Below, piece after piece: positions 1-11,908 of a DNA stretch of 64,000 bases. The stretch is from an uncultured Sphingobacteriaceae bacterium. GTDB lineage: Bacteria; Bacteroidota; Bacteroidia; Sphingobacteriales; Sphingobacteriaceae. The notes beneath the pieces were generated by a model that searched no databases, had not been told where the DNA came from, and saw only the letters and a list, made by a program, of their open reading frames with translations. Positions within the stretch are counted from its first letter, which is position 1; each line of letters opens with the position of its first letter. The stretch is taken from the NCBI GenBank assembly GCA_946480915.1, contig CAMLLO010000008.1:62001-126000 (forward strand). Direction: 5' to 3'. A program made the position numbers and the translations under genes.

Positions 1-72
1 ACTACCAATACCGCAGGTTCCTGGGTTGCAGAACCAGGCAATTACACAGAATGCTGCATATTAGGACTTTAA
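1..72 (+). CDS. 3' end of an unidentified protein-coding gene
   Basis: Frame 1 is open from the window edge for 23 codons and ends in TAA at 70-72. The visible tail reads ...GSWVAEPGNYTECCILGL. The W-V-A-E-P-G-N-Y stretch resembles the C-terminal fibronectin-III-like module of GH3 beta-glucosidases, which would fit a glycan-degradation locus, but 23 residues cannot settle a family. It points the same way as the next gene, with a 63-nt gap. Confidence 0.4.
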   Translation, partial: TTNTAGSWVAEPGNYTECCILGL

Positions 73-85
73 ATAAAGTGTACTA

Positions 86-115
86 TGTGAAAATTCTTTG
101 GAATTATTTTTCACA
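86..115. promoter_or_regulatory. 8-bp dyad upstream of the GH78 gene
   Basis: TGTGAAAA (86-93) and TTTTCACA (108-115) are perfect inverted repeats separated by 14 nt, in the short gap between the upstream gene end and the GH78 start. It could be a regulator operator or a weak RNA hairpin. No clear TAnnTTTG promoter is visible here, so readthrough from upstream is also possible. Confidence 0.3.
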
Positions 116-135
116 CAATAACAGAAGGTCAATCA

Positions 136-2337
136 ATGATAAAAGCGATAAAAATTATGAAATTTAAAATTCTATGTAAACGGGTATTCTTAATTGGATT
201 TTTACTGACTTTACTAACTGAAGCTGGTATAGCGCAATCTAAAGCCACCTGGATTTGGTACCCCGGCGATTTTGAAGTATGGTTGGGTAATAAAATGCAA
301 AACCGCCGTACCGAACGCGGTTCTTTTTTGCCTCCTTTCTGGAAACTGGACAATCATTATGTGTTAATCGATTTCCATAAAGTATTTGATTTAAAAGAGG
401 CGGAAGAAGCTGAGCTTTTTGTTGAAGGACAATACAACGTGAAGGTCGACGGAAAGCCGTTTTTTGGTTATCCAAACAAAATAACTATCCCGGCAGGGAA
501 ACATAAAGTAAGCTTAAAAGTGTTTTGCCAGGATAGAGTTCCCGCTATTTATGTAAGAGGAAAACAGGTTGTTTCTGATTCGACCTGGCTGGTTACGTAC
601 GAAGATAAAGAATGGATCGATCAATCGGGAAAAGTTTCTGATCAGTCCGGTACTACCTGGCTAAAGGCGGCTTCATGGAATTTCGATGCTCCATCAAGCC
701 CACCATCAAAGTTTAGGTTGGCAACCAAACCTCAGTCGGCTGTTAACAGTCAAAAGAACGGCAACTCTACGGTTTACGATTTTGGTAAAGAGACTTTTGG
801 CTTTGTGAAAATGCATGGATTGAAAGGAAAGGGCCGGATCGAACTTTATTATGGTGAGTCGAAAGAAGAGGCATTGAGCAAAGAGCATGCGGAAACCCTG
901 GATATGCTGGATATCAGCTTTTCGCAGAAAAGAGATACAATCACCGAACTTACTAAAGCATTCAGATATGTAAACGTTGTTTTGCCACAAGGCTTAACGC
1001 TCGATTCGGTTTCCATGCTGTACGAATATCTTCCTGTTGCAGATAAAGGTGGTTTTCGTTGCTCGGATGAAGAGATCAATAAGATTTATGATGTAGCTAA
1101 GTACACTTTCCATTTAAACACCAGGGAGTTTTTTATCGACGGTATAAAACGCGATCGCTGGATTTGGTCTGGAGATGCGTATCAGAGTTACCTGATGAAT
1201 TATTACCTGTTGTTCGACTCTCCGTCGGTATCACGTACACTTCTTGCTTTACGCGGAAAAGATCCGGTAACGAGTCATATTAATACCATTATGGATTATA
1301 CTTTTTACTGGTTTATTGGTATTTACGATTACTACTTGTACTCTGGTGATAAGAATTTTATCCAGCAGTTTTATCCACGGATGCAAAGTTTAATGGAATA
1401 CTGTTTGTCCCGAAGAAATGCGAATGGCATGATGGAAGGTCTTGCAGGCGATTGGGTATTTATTGATTGGGCCGATGGTTTAAGCAAGAAAGGTGAAGTG
1501 AGTTTTGAGCAAATGCTTTTGGCCCGAAGCTTGGAAGCGATGGCAATAAGTGCCGAAATTGCAAAAGACAGTGCAGGTGCAGCACGTTACAAGAAATTAG
1601 CATCGGAACTTAAAACTAAAATATTTGCCAATTACTGGAGCGATGAAAAACATGCTTTGGTACACAGTCGCGTGGATGGTAAGCAAACTGATAATGTAAC
1701 CCGCTATGCAAACATGTTCGGTATTTTCTTCAACTATTTTAACGAATCGCAGAAGCAGGATGTTAAACAACATGTGCTGCTGAACGATAAAATTCAAAAA
1801 ATTACCACGCCATACATGCGCTTTTACGAGCTTGAAGCATTATGCGCAATGGGCGAGCAGCCTTACGTTCTGAAAGAAATGAAGGACTATTGGGGCGGCA
1901 TGTTAAAATTGGGCGCAACTTCTTTCTGGGAAGAATACAATCCATCTAAAAAAGGGGCTGAACATTATGCGATGTATGGTCGTGAGTTCGGAAAAAGCCT
2001 TTGTCATGCATGGGGCGCAAGTCCGCTTTATCTATTGGGTAAATATTATTTAGGTGTTAAGCCATTATCACCAGGCTATCAAACATGGGTTGTCGAACCT
2101 AATTTGGGCGGATTAAAATGGATGGAAGGAAAAGTCCCGACTCCGAACGGCGAGATTTCTGTTTATGCAAGTACTTCAGAAGTTAAGGTGAAATCGCCGG
2201 TAGGGACAGGAACACTGCGTTTGAAAAGTAAAACCAAACCCAATGTTAAAGGAGCAAAAGTTCAATCTGTTGGTAATGGAGTTTATGAAATTACAATCCC
2301 GAGAGGGAAGGAATATGTAGTAAAATACAGTATGTAG
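136..2337 (+). CDS. GH78-type alpha-L-rhamnosidase (secreted)
   Basis: Predicted exo-acting alpha-L-rhamnosidase that would release terminal rhamnose from plant glycans in the periplasm. The 733-aa protein has a signal peptide (hydrophobic segment about 17-30, cleavage after G-I-A-Q, about residue 34), an N-terminal beta-sandwich region and a C-terminal (alpha/alpha)6 barrel from about 310. The GH78 signature is recognisable as D335-G-I-K-R-D340-R-W-I-W-S-G-D347, with a further acidic pair in S-F-W-E-E (599-600). The position normally held by the general-acid Glu is Asp340 here. AGAAGG at 123-128 sits 7 nt before the ATG at 136 and supports this start; ATG 157 is an alternative. The gene ends at a strong hairpin shared with the convergent IclR gene. 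Confidence 0.82.
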   Translation: MIKAIKIMKFKILCKRVFLIGFLLTLLTEAGIAQSKATWIWYPGDFEVWLGNKMQNRRTERGSFLPPFWKLDNHYVLIDFHKVFDLKEAEEAELFVEGQYNVKVDGKPFFGYPNKITIPAGKHKVSLKVFCQDRVPAIYVRGKQVVSDSTWLVTYEDKEWIDQSGKVSDQSGTTWLKAASWNFDAPSSPPSKFRLATKPQSAVNSQKNGNSTVYDFGKETFGFVKMHGLKGKGRIELYYGESKEEALSKEHAETLDMLDISFSQKRDTITELTKAFRYVNVVLPQGLTLDSVSMLYEYLPVADKGGFRCSDEEINKIYDVAKYTFHLNTREFFIDGIKRDRWIWSGDAYQSYLMNYYLLFDSPSVSRTLLALRGKDPVTSHINTIMDYTFYWFIGIYDYYLYSGDKNFIQQFYPRMQSLMEYCLSRRNANGMMEGLAGDWVFIDWADGLSKKGEVSFEQMLLARSLEAMAISAEIAKDSAGAARYKKLASELKTKIFANYWSDEKHALVHSRVDGKQTDNVTRYANMFGIFFNYFNESQKQDVKQHVLLNDKIQKITTPYMRFYELEALCAMGEQPYVLKEMKDYWGGMLKLGATSFWEEYNPSKKGAEHYAMYGREFGKSLCHAWGASPLYLLGKYYLGVKPLSPGYQTWVVEPNLGGLKWMEGKVPTPNGEISVYASTSEVKVKSPVGTGTLRLKSKTKPNVKGAKVQSVGNGVYEITIPRGKEYVVKYSM

Positions 2338-2353
2338 TTGGGAAAATGATAAT

Positions 2354-2388
2354 TCTGGTTCCGGTGTTTAATCTGCACCAGAACCAGA
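2354..2388. terminator. Bidirectional terminator hairpin
   Basis: A 13-bp stem (2354-2366 with 2376-2388, one G-U pair) with a 9-nt loop lies between the convergent stop codons of the GH78 and IclR genes. A T-run follows on the + strand at about 2404-2410. It probably ends both transcripts. Confidence 0.7.
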
Positions 2389-2390
2389 TA

Positions 2391-3161
2391 TTAAATCCCA
2401 ACTCTTTTTTGAATCAATTTTGAACACTTCATAGCTGCTGCTAATATTTCCTTATTTTCCACCCCCTTATTTATATTTAAAGTTGTAAGGCGAGATACGG
2501 TTAGACAGGCAATAATCCCGCTATCGGTTTGCCCCACAGGTACCGAAATATCGATTACGCCTTCAGCTAAATCGCTGGTTCGCATATAAAATCCATTTAA
2601 TTTGATCTGGTCCAAAGAACGCAAAAATTGCTCTCTTTGGGTTGGCTTATAATCTTTATATATTTTATTGGCTTTAAGTAAGGCTTCTCTTTCCTGTTTG
2701 GGTAAAAAAGCCAGTAAAACTTTCCCGGAAGCTGTTAAAGGCAAGGGAAAGAGGTTGCCTTCTTCAATAGATAAAGCAATAGGTTCGGGACTTCTGGCAT
2801 GAAGGACAACCATAACCTGGTTTAAATATAAAATGCTCAAATGACAGGATTGCCTGATGATGTGAGCGAGTTCCTCTAAAGGATGCTGAGCCGATTTACA
2901 AAGCTCATCAACCGGCGAATGCCTATGAGAAAGATGATATAACTTTAATGTTAGTCTGTATTTTCCGGAAATTTCGTCTCTTAAAATATAACCTCTGCTT
3001 TCGAGACTCATTAGCATCCGGTATATTTCATTAGATGTTCTGTTAATACCTGTAGCAATTTCAGTTTGTGAAAGGGGGATTGATTGCGAAGATAAATATT
3101 CAAGAATGTCAAGACCTTTATCCAAAGCAGGCGCCTGATATTTGTTATCCTTCTCTGTCAT
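2391..3161 (-). CDS. IclR-family transcriptional regulator
   Basis: The 256-aa protein has an N-terminal winged helix (about 12-70; the helix region has S-Q-T-E-I-A and N-R-T-S-N-E-I-Y-R-M-L) and a C-terminal IclR effector domain (about 85-250; motifs L-P-L-T-A-S-G-K-V-L-L-A-F and D-I-S-V-P-V-G). IclR proteins usually bind small organic acids or sugar acids and control catabolic genes, often divergent ones. It is transcribed away from the SusC/SusD genes across a 370-nt gap with inverted repeats, so it is the natural candidate regulator of the locus. The effector is unknown; a carboxylated sugar intermediate is my inference. An IclR protein is atypical for a Sus-type locus. Confidence 0.9.
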   Translation of the reverse strand: MTEKDNKYQAPALDKGLDILEYLSSQSIPLSQTEIATGINRTSNEIYRMLMSLESRGYILRDEISGKYRLTLKLYHLSHRHSPVDELCKSAQHPLEELAHIIRQSCHLSILYLNQVMVVLHARSPEPIALSIEEGNLFPLPLTASGKVLLAFLPKQEREALLKANKIYKDYKPTQREQFLRSLDQIKLNGFYMRTSDLAEGVIDISVPVGQTDSGIIACLTVSRLTTLNINKGVENKEILAAAMKCSKLIQKRVGI

Positions 3162-3189
3162 TTCTTCTATAAATCGGTAGATTTTTTAA

Positions 3190-3197
3190 CAAACATA
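3190..3197 (-). promoter_or_regulatory. Candidate -7 promoter element of the IclR gene
   Basis: On the minus strand this reads TATGTTTG, matching the Bacteroidota -7 consensus TAnnTTTG, 29 nt upstream of the IclR start codon. I see no matching -33 TTG at the expected distance, so support is partial. Confidence 0.4.
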
Positions 3198-3245
3198 CTG
3201 ATTGAATTTTACTATTTGATTTGTAGTGTTTTTTTTACGAAGGAA

Positions 3246-3275
3246 TTTTTCAAATTGATTTTCATATTTGAAAAA
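3246..3275. promoter_or_regulatory. Inverted repeat, candidate IclR operator
   Basis: TTTTTCAAAT (3246-3255) and ATTTGAAAAA (3266-3275) form a perfect 10-bp dyad with a 10-nt centre. A third ATTTGAA half-site lies at 3285-3291, overlapping the candidate SusC promoter. The site is midway between the divergent IclR and SusC genes. Its AT-richness means chance cannot be excluded. Confidence 0.5.
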
Positions 3276-3281
3276 ACTTTT

Positions 3282-3289
3282 TATATTTG
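3282..3289 (+). promoter_or_regulatory. Candidate -7 element of the SusC/SusD promoter
   Basis: TATATTTG matches TAnnTTTG exactly. A TTG at 3255-3257 lies 24 nt upstream, slightly longer than the usual spacing. If used, it gives a leader of about 235 nt before the SusC start, containing two hairpins. Confidence 0.45.
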
Positions 3290-3441
3290 AATAAGTAACC
3301 AGTTTAAAACATTTTTTTTCATCTACAATCCAGGCAAATCATTCGCTGATTGGCATTTATTTTAATTTATTGTTAATAGTGTTATTTAACCGATTTATAA
3401 ACTAAAAACCGAGCAGTATGCAGCAATTCGACCAATAAAAA

Positions 3442-3465
3442 AGCAGGAATATTAATATTCCTGCT
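3442..3465. promoter_or_regulatory. 24-bp perfect palindrome in the SusC leader
   Basis: Two 12-nt arms (3442-3453 and 3454-3465, each beginning or ending in AGCAGGAATATT or its complement) are perfectly self-complementary with no spacer. It lies 67-90 nt upstream of the SusC start. It could be an operator for a dimeric regulator, or an RNA hairpin if transcribed. There is no T-run after it, so a simple terminator is unlikely. Confidence 0.6.
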
Positions 3466-3466
3466 A

Positions 3467-3494
3467 TAAGTGCCGACGGCAAATCATGCACTTA
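3467..3494 (+). promoter_or_regulatory. Second leader hairpin upstream of SusC
   Basis: TAAGTGC (3467-3473) pairs with GCACTTA (3488-3494) around a 14-nt loop that contains CCGACGG. It starts 1 nt after the 24-bp palindrome, so the two would stack as tandem hairpins in the SusC mRNA leader. Confidence 0.4.
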
Positions 3495-3531
3495 AGGCTA
3501 ATTCTTGATCAATTAACCAATTAACAAAGTT

Positions 3532-6500
3532 ATGAAAACTTTAAAATTTAATCTCTTTCATTATGAGGGGAATAGAAGGCTACTATGGCCGTTCCTTTGC
3601 ATCTTTATCCTTTCAACAGTATTTCAGAATTCCATTTTTGCCCAGCAAGTATCACTTACAGTTGCAGGCACAGTAAAATCCACCGATGGTGAAACCCTGC
3701 CTGGCGTCGGAATCAGAATTAAAAACACCGATTTAAGTTCTTCTACAGATGTGAATGGTAATTTTAAGATTACCGTGCCTTCCGGGAATTCTGTTCTTGT
3801 ATTCAGTTATATTGGTTTTACTATGCAGGAGGTGGCTGTAAATAATCGAACAACCATTAATATTGAATTACAGGCAGATAGTAAAGCCTTGGATGAAGTA
3901 GTTGTGGTTGGGTATGGTACACAGAAACGAGTAAATCTTACTGGCTCGGTATCGACAGTTAACGGTGCTACATTGACAGAAAGACCTGCCCCAAATGCTG
4001 CCAATCTTTTACAGGGAAGAGTAGCCGGTTTGCAGGTAACACAACCATCGGGTGAGCCGGGAAGAGACAATCCTAATTTTATTATACGGGGGCGAGGATC
4101 ATTTGGTAGCGGTACCAATATTCAACCCCTTGTTTTAATCGACGGTGTTACAGGTTCACTTAACAACCTTTCGCCGGATGATATCGAAAGCGTAAACGTA
4201 TTGAAAGATGCGGCCTCCGCAGCAATTTATGGATCAAGAGGAGCGAATGGAGTTATTTTAGTTACTACAAAAAAGGGTAAAAGAGGTGAGCCCGTGTTTA
4301 GTTATCGCCTGAACGTAGGCAGGCATACACCTACAGCTTTACCCGATTTAATAACTAATTCTGCGGAGTATATGACCATGTATAATGCTGCTGCAACACG
4401 CCAGGGGATTCCTGCAGCAACTGGTCAGTATGATCCCGTGGAAATAGCTAAATACCGCGATGCCACGGACAGGAATTTATATCCAAACTTCGATAATATT
4501 GACTATTATATAAATTCTTCTACTGTAAGTAATCATAATTTATCTGTTTCAGGAGGTTCGGATAAGAGCACCTACAATCTTTCATTGGGATATTTAGACC
4601 AGAATGCGGTTATCAGAGGATATAAGTACAAAAAGTATAATGCTTTATTGAACTATTCAACTGAGGTAAATAAATATGTTACAGTTGGAACCTCAGCGAA
4701 TCTTACTTACAAAGACAGAAATGAGCCTCCGTTTACCGGAGAAGGTATGACTCTTTCTATTTATGCCGCCGGCCCCTTATATGGTCCTTTTTTGCCCGAC
4801 GGAAGTGGCCGTATAGCGTCAAAAGCTTATGCCTTCGAAGGAAGAAACCGGAATCCGCAGGAGTATTATGCCATGGGCAACCAAAGCACCAAAGAATATA
4901 ATCTAAATGGCCAGGCTTACCTTGATGTAAAACCCTTAAAAGGCTTAACATGGTCTACAAAAGTGGCTCTGAACTATACGGATGAATATTATAAGATGTA
5001 TCAGCGACCATATCAGGCATTTCTCACACAGAAAAGTGCTACTGCAACCGATTATACTTTTAACTCTTTTGGTCCTGATATTCTGGGGATTACAGACCAA
5101 TATTCAAAGGTGTTAAATCCGACCCTATACTCTACCTTAACTTATAATACCAAAATAAAAGAAGATCATAATTTAAACGTCTTGGCTGGATATGAGCAAA
5201 TATCTTTCAAAAATCAAAATTTACGGGCCAGAAGAACGAGCACAGTTGCGCCTGTCTTACAGGATTTAACAGGTTATCTTCCCACTGGCGAAAGCTTGTA
5301 TTTCAGTCATCCTAGATTGCCCGGACTGGCAGCACCATCAGAATGGGCCTTACGCTCATTTTTTGGACGGGTGAATTACGATTTTAAGGGAAAGTATTTA
5401 TTAGAGGGTAATTTACGGTATGACGGAACATCTAAAGTTTCACCCGAATATCGATGGGGTACATTTCCTTCTGTGTCTGCAGGATGGGTAGTTTCAGAAG
5501 AAAAATTCCTTCAGAATAAAGTTAATTGGCTGAGTAATTTAAAATTACGGGCATCTTATGGTGTTCTGGGAAATCAGGATGTGGGTACATATTTGTATCA
5601 GGATAATCTTGTGATTAATAATGTCTTCTATCCTTTTGATAATGCAACATTGCAACAAGGTGCCGTTAATAACGTGTTCAAAGATCAAAGTTTAAGATGG
5701 GAATCTACCAGTGTTCTTGATTTTGGATTGGATTTAGATATCCGCAGAGGGTTATTGGGACTTACTTTTGATTGGTTTAACAAAACGACCTACGATATTT
5801 TGGCTCAGCAGCCCATTCCATTCAGTTTGGGTTTAAATGCACCAACGACCAACGATGGTAAATTGCAAAATAAAGGTATCGAGTTGGGCCTTACTCATCA
5901 GAACAAGATAGGTCAGGTTTCCTATGGTGCCAATTTCCTGGTATCTACTGCGAAAAACAAAGTGTTAGATATCCGCGTTCCTAGCGAGTCTGGATCCAGT
6001 ATCCGCAAAGTGGGTTTACCATATGATGCTCATTATTTATATGTATGGGACGGCATTTTTCAGGTAGAGGATATCGGAAATCCAAACGTTCCAAAGCACT
6101 CATTAAATCTTAACCCCAAGCCAGGCGACCTCAAAATGAAAGATCTTGATGGCGATGGCGACGTTGATGTGAATGATCGTCAGGTAGTAGATGGGTATTA
6201 TCCCGATTTTACTTATTCGTTCGGACTGAACCTCGCATATAAAAGATTCGGTTTCAATGCATTTTTCCAGGGAGTTGAAGGAATTTCAAATCGGGTAACG
6301 GGCTGGGGAGTAGATCCATTTCATCAGGGAGCATCACCCACCACTAAATGGAAAGATGCCTGGACGCCTGAAAACAGAAGCAATACTTTGCCTGCCATTT
6401 ATATACAAGGCTATTCGGGTGTTCAAAGTTATGTGGGCTCTACTTATTATTTGCAGGATGCATCGTATCTGCGGTTAAAAAATGTTGTGCTTTCGTATGA

Positions 6501-6684
6501 TTTGCCTACAGCTTTGGCTAAAAAAGTAGGAACCAACGGGATAGGGGTTTATTTATCAGGTGACAACCTGTTTACCATCACTAAATACGAAGGCGGAGAT
6601 CCCGAGAGAGCTAACCCAACTGGCAACTTTGCGCAGTATCCGCAGACCCGTATTTATAATGTAGGTGTTAACGTTAAATTTTAA
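3532..6684 (+). CDS. SusC/RagA-family TonB-dependent outer-membrane transporter
   Basis: Outer-membrane beta-barrel that imports oligosaccharides with its SusD partner. The 1050-aa protein has a signal peptide (about 1-38, ending in F-A-Q-Q), a carboxypeptidase-D regulatory-like domain (about 43-120; G-T-V-K-S-T-D-G-E-T-L-P-G-V), the SusC motif D-E-V-V-V-V-G-Y-G-T-Q (about 122-132), a plug domain with I-R-G-R-G-S-F and a C-terminal barrel ending in N-V-K-F. There is no N-terminal STN or anti-sigma-interacting domain, so ECF-sigma control is unlikely, in keeping with the nearby IclR gene. The SusD start lies 10 nt after this stop, so the two are cotranscribed. Confidence 0.95.
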   Translation: MKTLKFNLFHYEGNRRLLWPFLCIFILSTVFQNSIFAQQVSLTVAGTVKSTDGETLPGVGIRIKNTDLSSSTDVNGNFKITVPSGNSVLVFSYIGFTMQEVAVNNRTTINIELQADSKALDEVVVVGYGTQKRVNLTGSVSTVNGATLTERPAPNAANLLQGRVAGLQVTQPSGEPGRDNPNFIIRGRGSFGSGTNIQPLVLIDGVTGSLNNLSPDDIESVNVLKDAASAAIYGSRGANGVILVTTKKGKRGEPVFSYRLNVGRHTPTALPDLITNSAEYMTMYNAAATRQGIPAATGQYDPVEIAKYRDATDRNLYPNFDNIDYYINSSTVSNHNLSVSGGSDKSTYNLSLGYLDQNAVIRGYKYKKYNALLNYSTEVNKYVTVGTSANLTYKDRNEPPFTGEGMTLSIYAAGPLYGPFLPDGSGRIASKAYAFEGRNRNPQEYYAMGNQSTKEYNLNGQAYLDVKPLKGLTWSTKVALNYTDEYYKMYQRPYQAFLTQKSATATDYTFNSFGPDILGITDQYSKVLNPTLYSTLTYNTKIKEDHNLNVLAGYEQISFKNQNLRARRTSTVAPVLQDLTGYLPTGESLYFSHPRLPGLAAPSEWALRSFFGRVNYDFKGKYLLEGNLRYDGTSKVSPEYRWGTFPSVSAGWVVSEEKFLQNKVNWLSNLKLRASYGVLGNQDVGTYLYQDNLVINNVFYPFDNATLQQGAVNNVFKDQSLRWESTSVLDFGLDLDIRRGLLGLTFDWFNKTTYDILAQQPIPFSLGLNAPTTNDGKLQNKGIELGLTHQNKIGQVSYGANFLVSTAKNKVLDIRVPSESGSSIRKVGLPYDAHYLYVWDGIFQVEDIGNPNVPKHSLNLNPKPGDLKMKDLDGDGDVDVNDRQVVDGYYPDFTYSFGLNLAYKRFGFNAFFQGVEGISNRVTGWGVDPFHQGASPTTKWKDAWTPENRSNTLPAIYIQGYSGVQSYVGSTYYLQDASYLRLKNVVLSYDLPTALAKKVGTNGIGVYLSGDNLFTITKYEGGDPERANPTGNFAQYPQTRIYNVGVNVKF

Positions 6685-6694
6685 AGATAAGACT

Positions 6695-8251
6695 ATGCAA
6701 AACAACTATAAAATATCTGTGCTCCTTTCGGCAAGTTTGCTGTTGGGAACAGTATCCTGTAAAAAAGATTTTTTAGACAAAAATCCTTTAAACAGTGTTT
6801 CAAGTCAGATTTTTTGGGCCTCAGAAGCTGATGTTAAAACAGGTCTGGCGGGTGTATACTCCCGACTTCAGCAGAATTTTCTGGGTTATGAAAAGATTTA
6901 TTTGGATGGAATTACCGATAATGCCTATTTGTTGCCGGGTAATGGTAACCAGGGTAGTATGTCCTTAATGTCAACCGGTGGGATAAATGGCAGTACGGGT
7001 GCGATACAAAACATGTTCAGTTCTCCTTATCGGTTAATCTCATCATGTAATTATTTCTTGGACAATGTGGATAAAGCTCCAATTAGTGATGCAGCGAAGG
7101 ATGTATACAAAGCAGAGGTACGTTTTCTAAGGGCCTTCGCCTATTTTAATTTGGTCCAGGATTTCGGTGGTGTACCGATTTATAGGAATTATCTGGCAAA
7201 ATTAGATGATTATAAAATTGCAAAAAGTACCAAAGAAGAGGTGTATGCCTTTATTGAGGAGGATTTAGACTTTGCAATTGCAAACCTCCCTGATATAAAA
7301 TACAATGGACATGCTGTTAAAGGAGCTGCACAAGGAATTAAAGCCAGAGTGCTTATCACACAACAAAAATATAGTCAGGCAGTTCCATTGTTAGAGCAAA
7401 TAATAAGTACTTCTTCCGGCAAATTTGCTTTATCCAATAATTATGCCGCTTTGTTTAAAACTTCAGGACAAAATACTGCGGCGGTAAATACCGAAATTAT
7501 GTTTTCTACCCAATATTTAGCTCCCAACAGCGTTCACAGAACCAGCCCGGGGGCTTCGGGTTTGGATATAGAATTTGGTAGAGATATTTTAATTCAGCCT
7601 TATCGAGATCTTGCGGATGATTATGAAATGACGGATGGTAAGCCGGCTTCCGAATCTCTGCTGTATAATCCATTAACACCCTATTCTAATCGTGACCCAC
7701 GGCTTGACCTTACGGTAAAGCTTCCGGGAGAAACGTGGAGAAACTCTTCAGGAACTGCTTTCGCGCCACCTTCAGTGCCAGCTACGGGGTTTCTTGTTGA
7801 AAAATATGTGAACGTAGCTCAGGGACCTTTTACAGCTGCCACAGCAACCACGTCTGATCAGGATATAATCCATCTTCGATACGCCGATATCTTATTAATG
7901 TATGCTGAAGCTAAAAATGAAGTAAGCGGTCCCGATGCAAGCGTGTACAAAGCAATCAGCGATGTAAGAGGTCGCGCGGGCATTAATATGCCTCCAGTTG
8001 ATCAGACTAAATACAATACTAAAGAAAAGCTACGCGACTATATCCGTCATGAAAGACGCGTGGAGTTTGCGTTTGAAGGACAACGTTATAATGACTTAAA
8101 GCGTTGGAATATTGCACATGTTAAATTGCCGACTTTAAAAGACCCTGCAAATACTCCATTGGTTTTCGAAACAAAGAATTATTTATTGCCATTCCCGTCA
8201 TCGGAATTGTCTAATAATCCTCAATTAGTCCAAAACCCAAATTACAATTAA
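6695..8251 (+). CDS. SusD/RagB-family glycan-binding lipoprotein
   Basis: Surface lipoprotein that caps the SusC barrel and captures glycan. From the ATG at 6695 it is 518 aa with a lipoprotein signal peptide (L-L-L-G-T-V-S-C, Cys22, followed by K-K-D-F-L-D). An upstream in-frame ATG at 6665 overlaps the SusC end and would put ten polar residues before the signal, so I reject it. SusD helical TPR-like content and the typical C-terminal R-H-E-R-R-V-E-F-A-F-E-G-Q-R-Y-N-D-L-K-R-W block are present. A strong hairpin follows the gene. Confidence 0.94.
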   Translation: MQNNYKISVLLSASLLLGTVSCKKDFLDKNPLNSVSSQIFWASEADVKTGLAGVYSRLQQNFLGYEKIYLDGITDNAYLLPGNGNQGSMSLMSTGGINGSTGAIQNMFSSPYRLISSCNYFLDNVDKAPISDAAKDVYKAEVRFLRAFAYFNLVQDFGGVPIYRNYLAKLDDYKIAKSTKEEVYAFIEEDLDFAIANLPDIKYNGHAVKGAAQGIKARVLITQQKYSQAVPLLEQIISTSSGKFALSNNYAALFKTSGQNTAAVNTEIMFSTQYLAPNSVHRTSPGASGLDIEFGRDILIQPYRDLADDYEMTDGKPASESLLYNPLTPYSNRDPRLDLTVKLPGETWRNSSGTAFAPPSVPATGFLVEKYVNVAQGPFTAATATTSDQDIIHLRYADILLMYAEAKNEVSGPDASVYKAISDVRGRAGINMPPVDQTKYNTKEKLRDYIRHERRVEFAFEGQRYNDLKRWNIAHVKLPTLKDPANTPLVFETKNYLLPFPSSELSNNPQLVQNPNYN

Positions 8252-8259
8252 TACTATGT

Positions 8260-8296
8260 TATCAGGAAGAGTTTATTTAATTGGCTCTTCCTGATA
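8260..8296 (+). terminator. Hairpin after SusC/SusD
   Basis: A 12-bp perfect stem (8260-8271 with 8285-8296) and 13-nt loop begin 8 nt after the SusD stop. There is no long T-run, so it may attenuate transcription or stabilise the 3' end rather than fully terminate. Confidence 0.6.
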
Positions 8297-8392
8297 TATA
8301 TTGCGTTAAATCAGCCTCATGCTCAAATATTCTACGATAAGATTGTATAATACATAGAGAACATGATATAAAAAAGAAGTTTGTGGCCATTC

Positions 8393-8400
8393 TATCTTTG
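8393..8400 (+). promoter_or_regulatory. Candidate -7 element upstream of the GH2 gene
   Basis: TATCTTTG fits TAnnTTTG and lies 113 nt before the GH2 start, in the gap after the SusD hairpin. No convincing -33 TTG is seen at 17-23 nt. It may allow GH2 and the following genes to be expressed separately from SusC/SusD. Confidence 0.35.
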
Positions 8401-8450
8401 TAAGAGAGCTTCTCCTTAAATTGAATGAGCACAACGATTATTTAAGTTGA

Positions 8451-11804
<3,354 letters not shown>

Positions 11805-11814
11805 ATATGCGTTT

Positions 11815-11882
11815 TGTCATCTCGACAATAAGAGAGATCTCTTGAGTAAATCGCTTAGATACTCTATGTGTTAGAAATGACG
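11815..11882. repeat. Dispersed intergenic repeat unit with inverted ends
   Basis: The unit runs from TGTCATCTCGAC to AAATGACG. GTCAT (11816-11820) and ATGAC (11877-11881) are inverted ends, and an internal AGAGATCTCT palindrome sits at 11833-11842. It resembles short non-coding repeats scattered between genes in Pedobacter-like genomes; that family membership is from memory, not computed. Confidence 0.45.
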
Positions 11883-11908
11883 TACGTTCTAGTGAAAATA
11901 ATTTACCA

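Noticed and set aside
6665..6694. Earlier SusD start
   Set aside because: It would place a polar stretch before the lipoprotein signal and overlap the SusC end.
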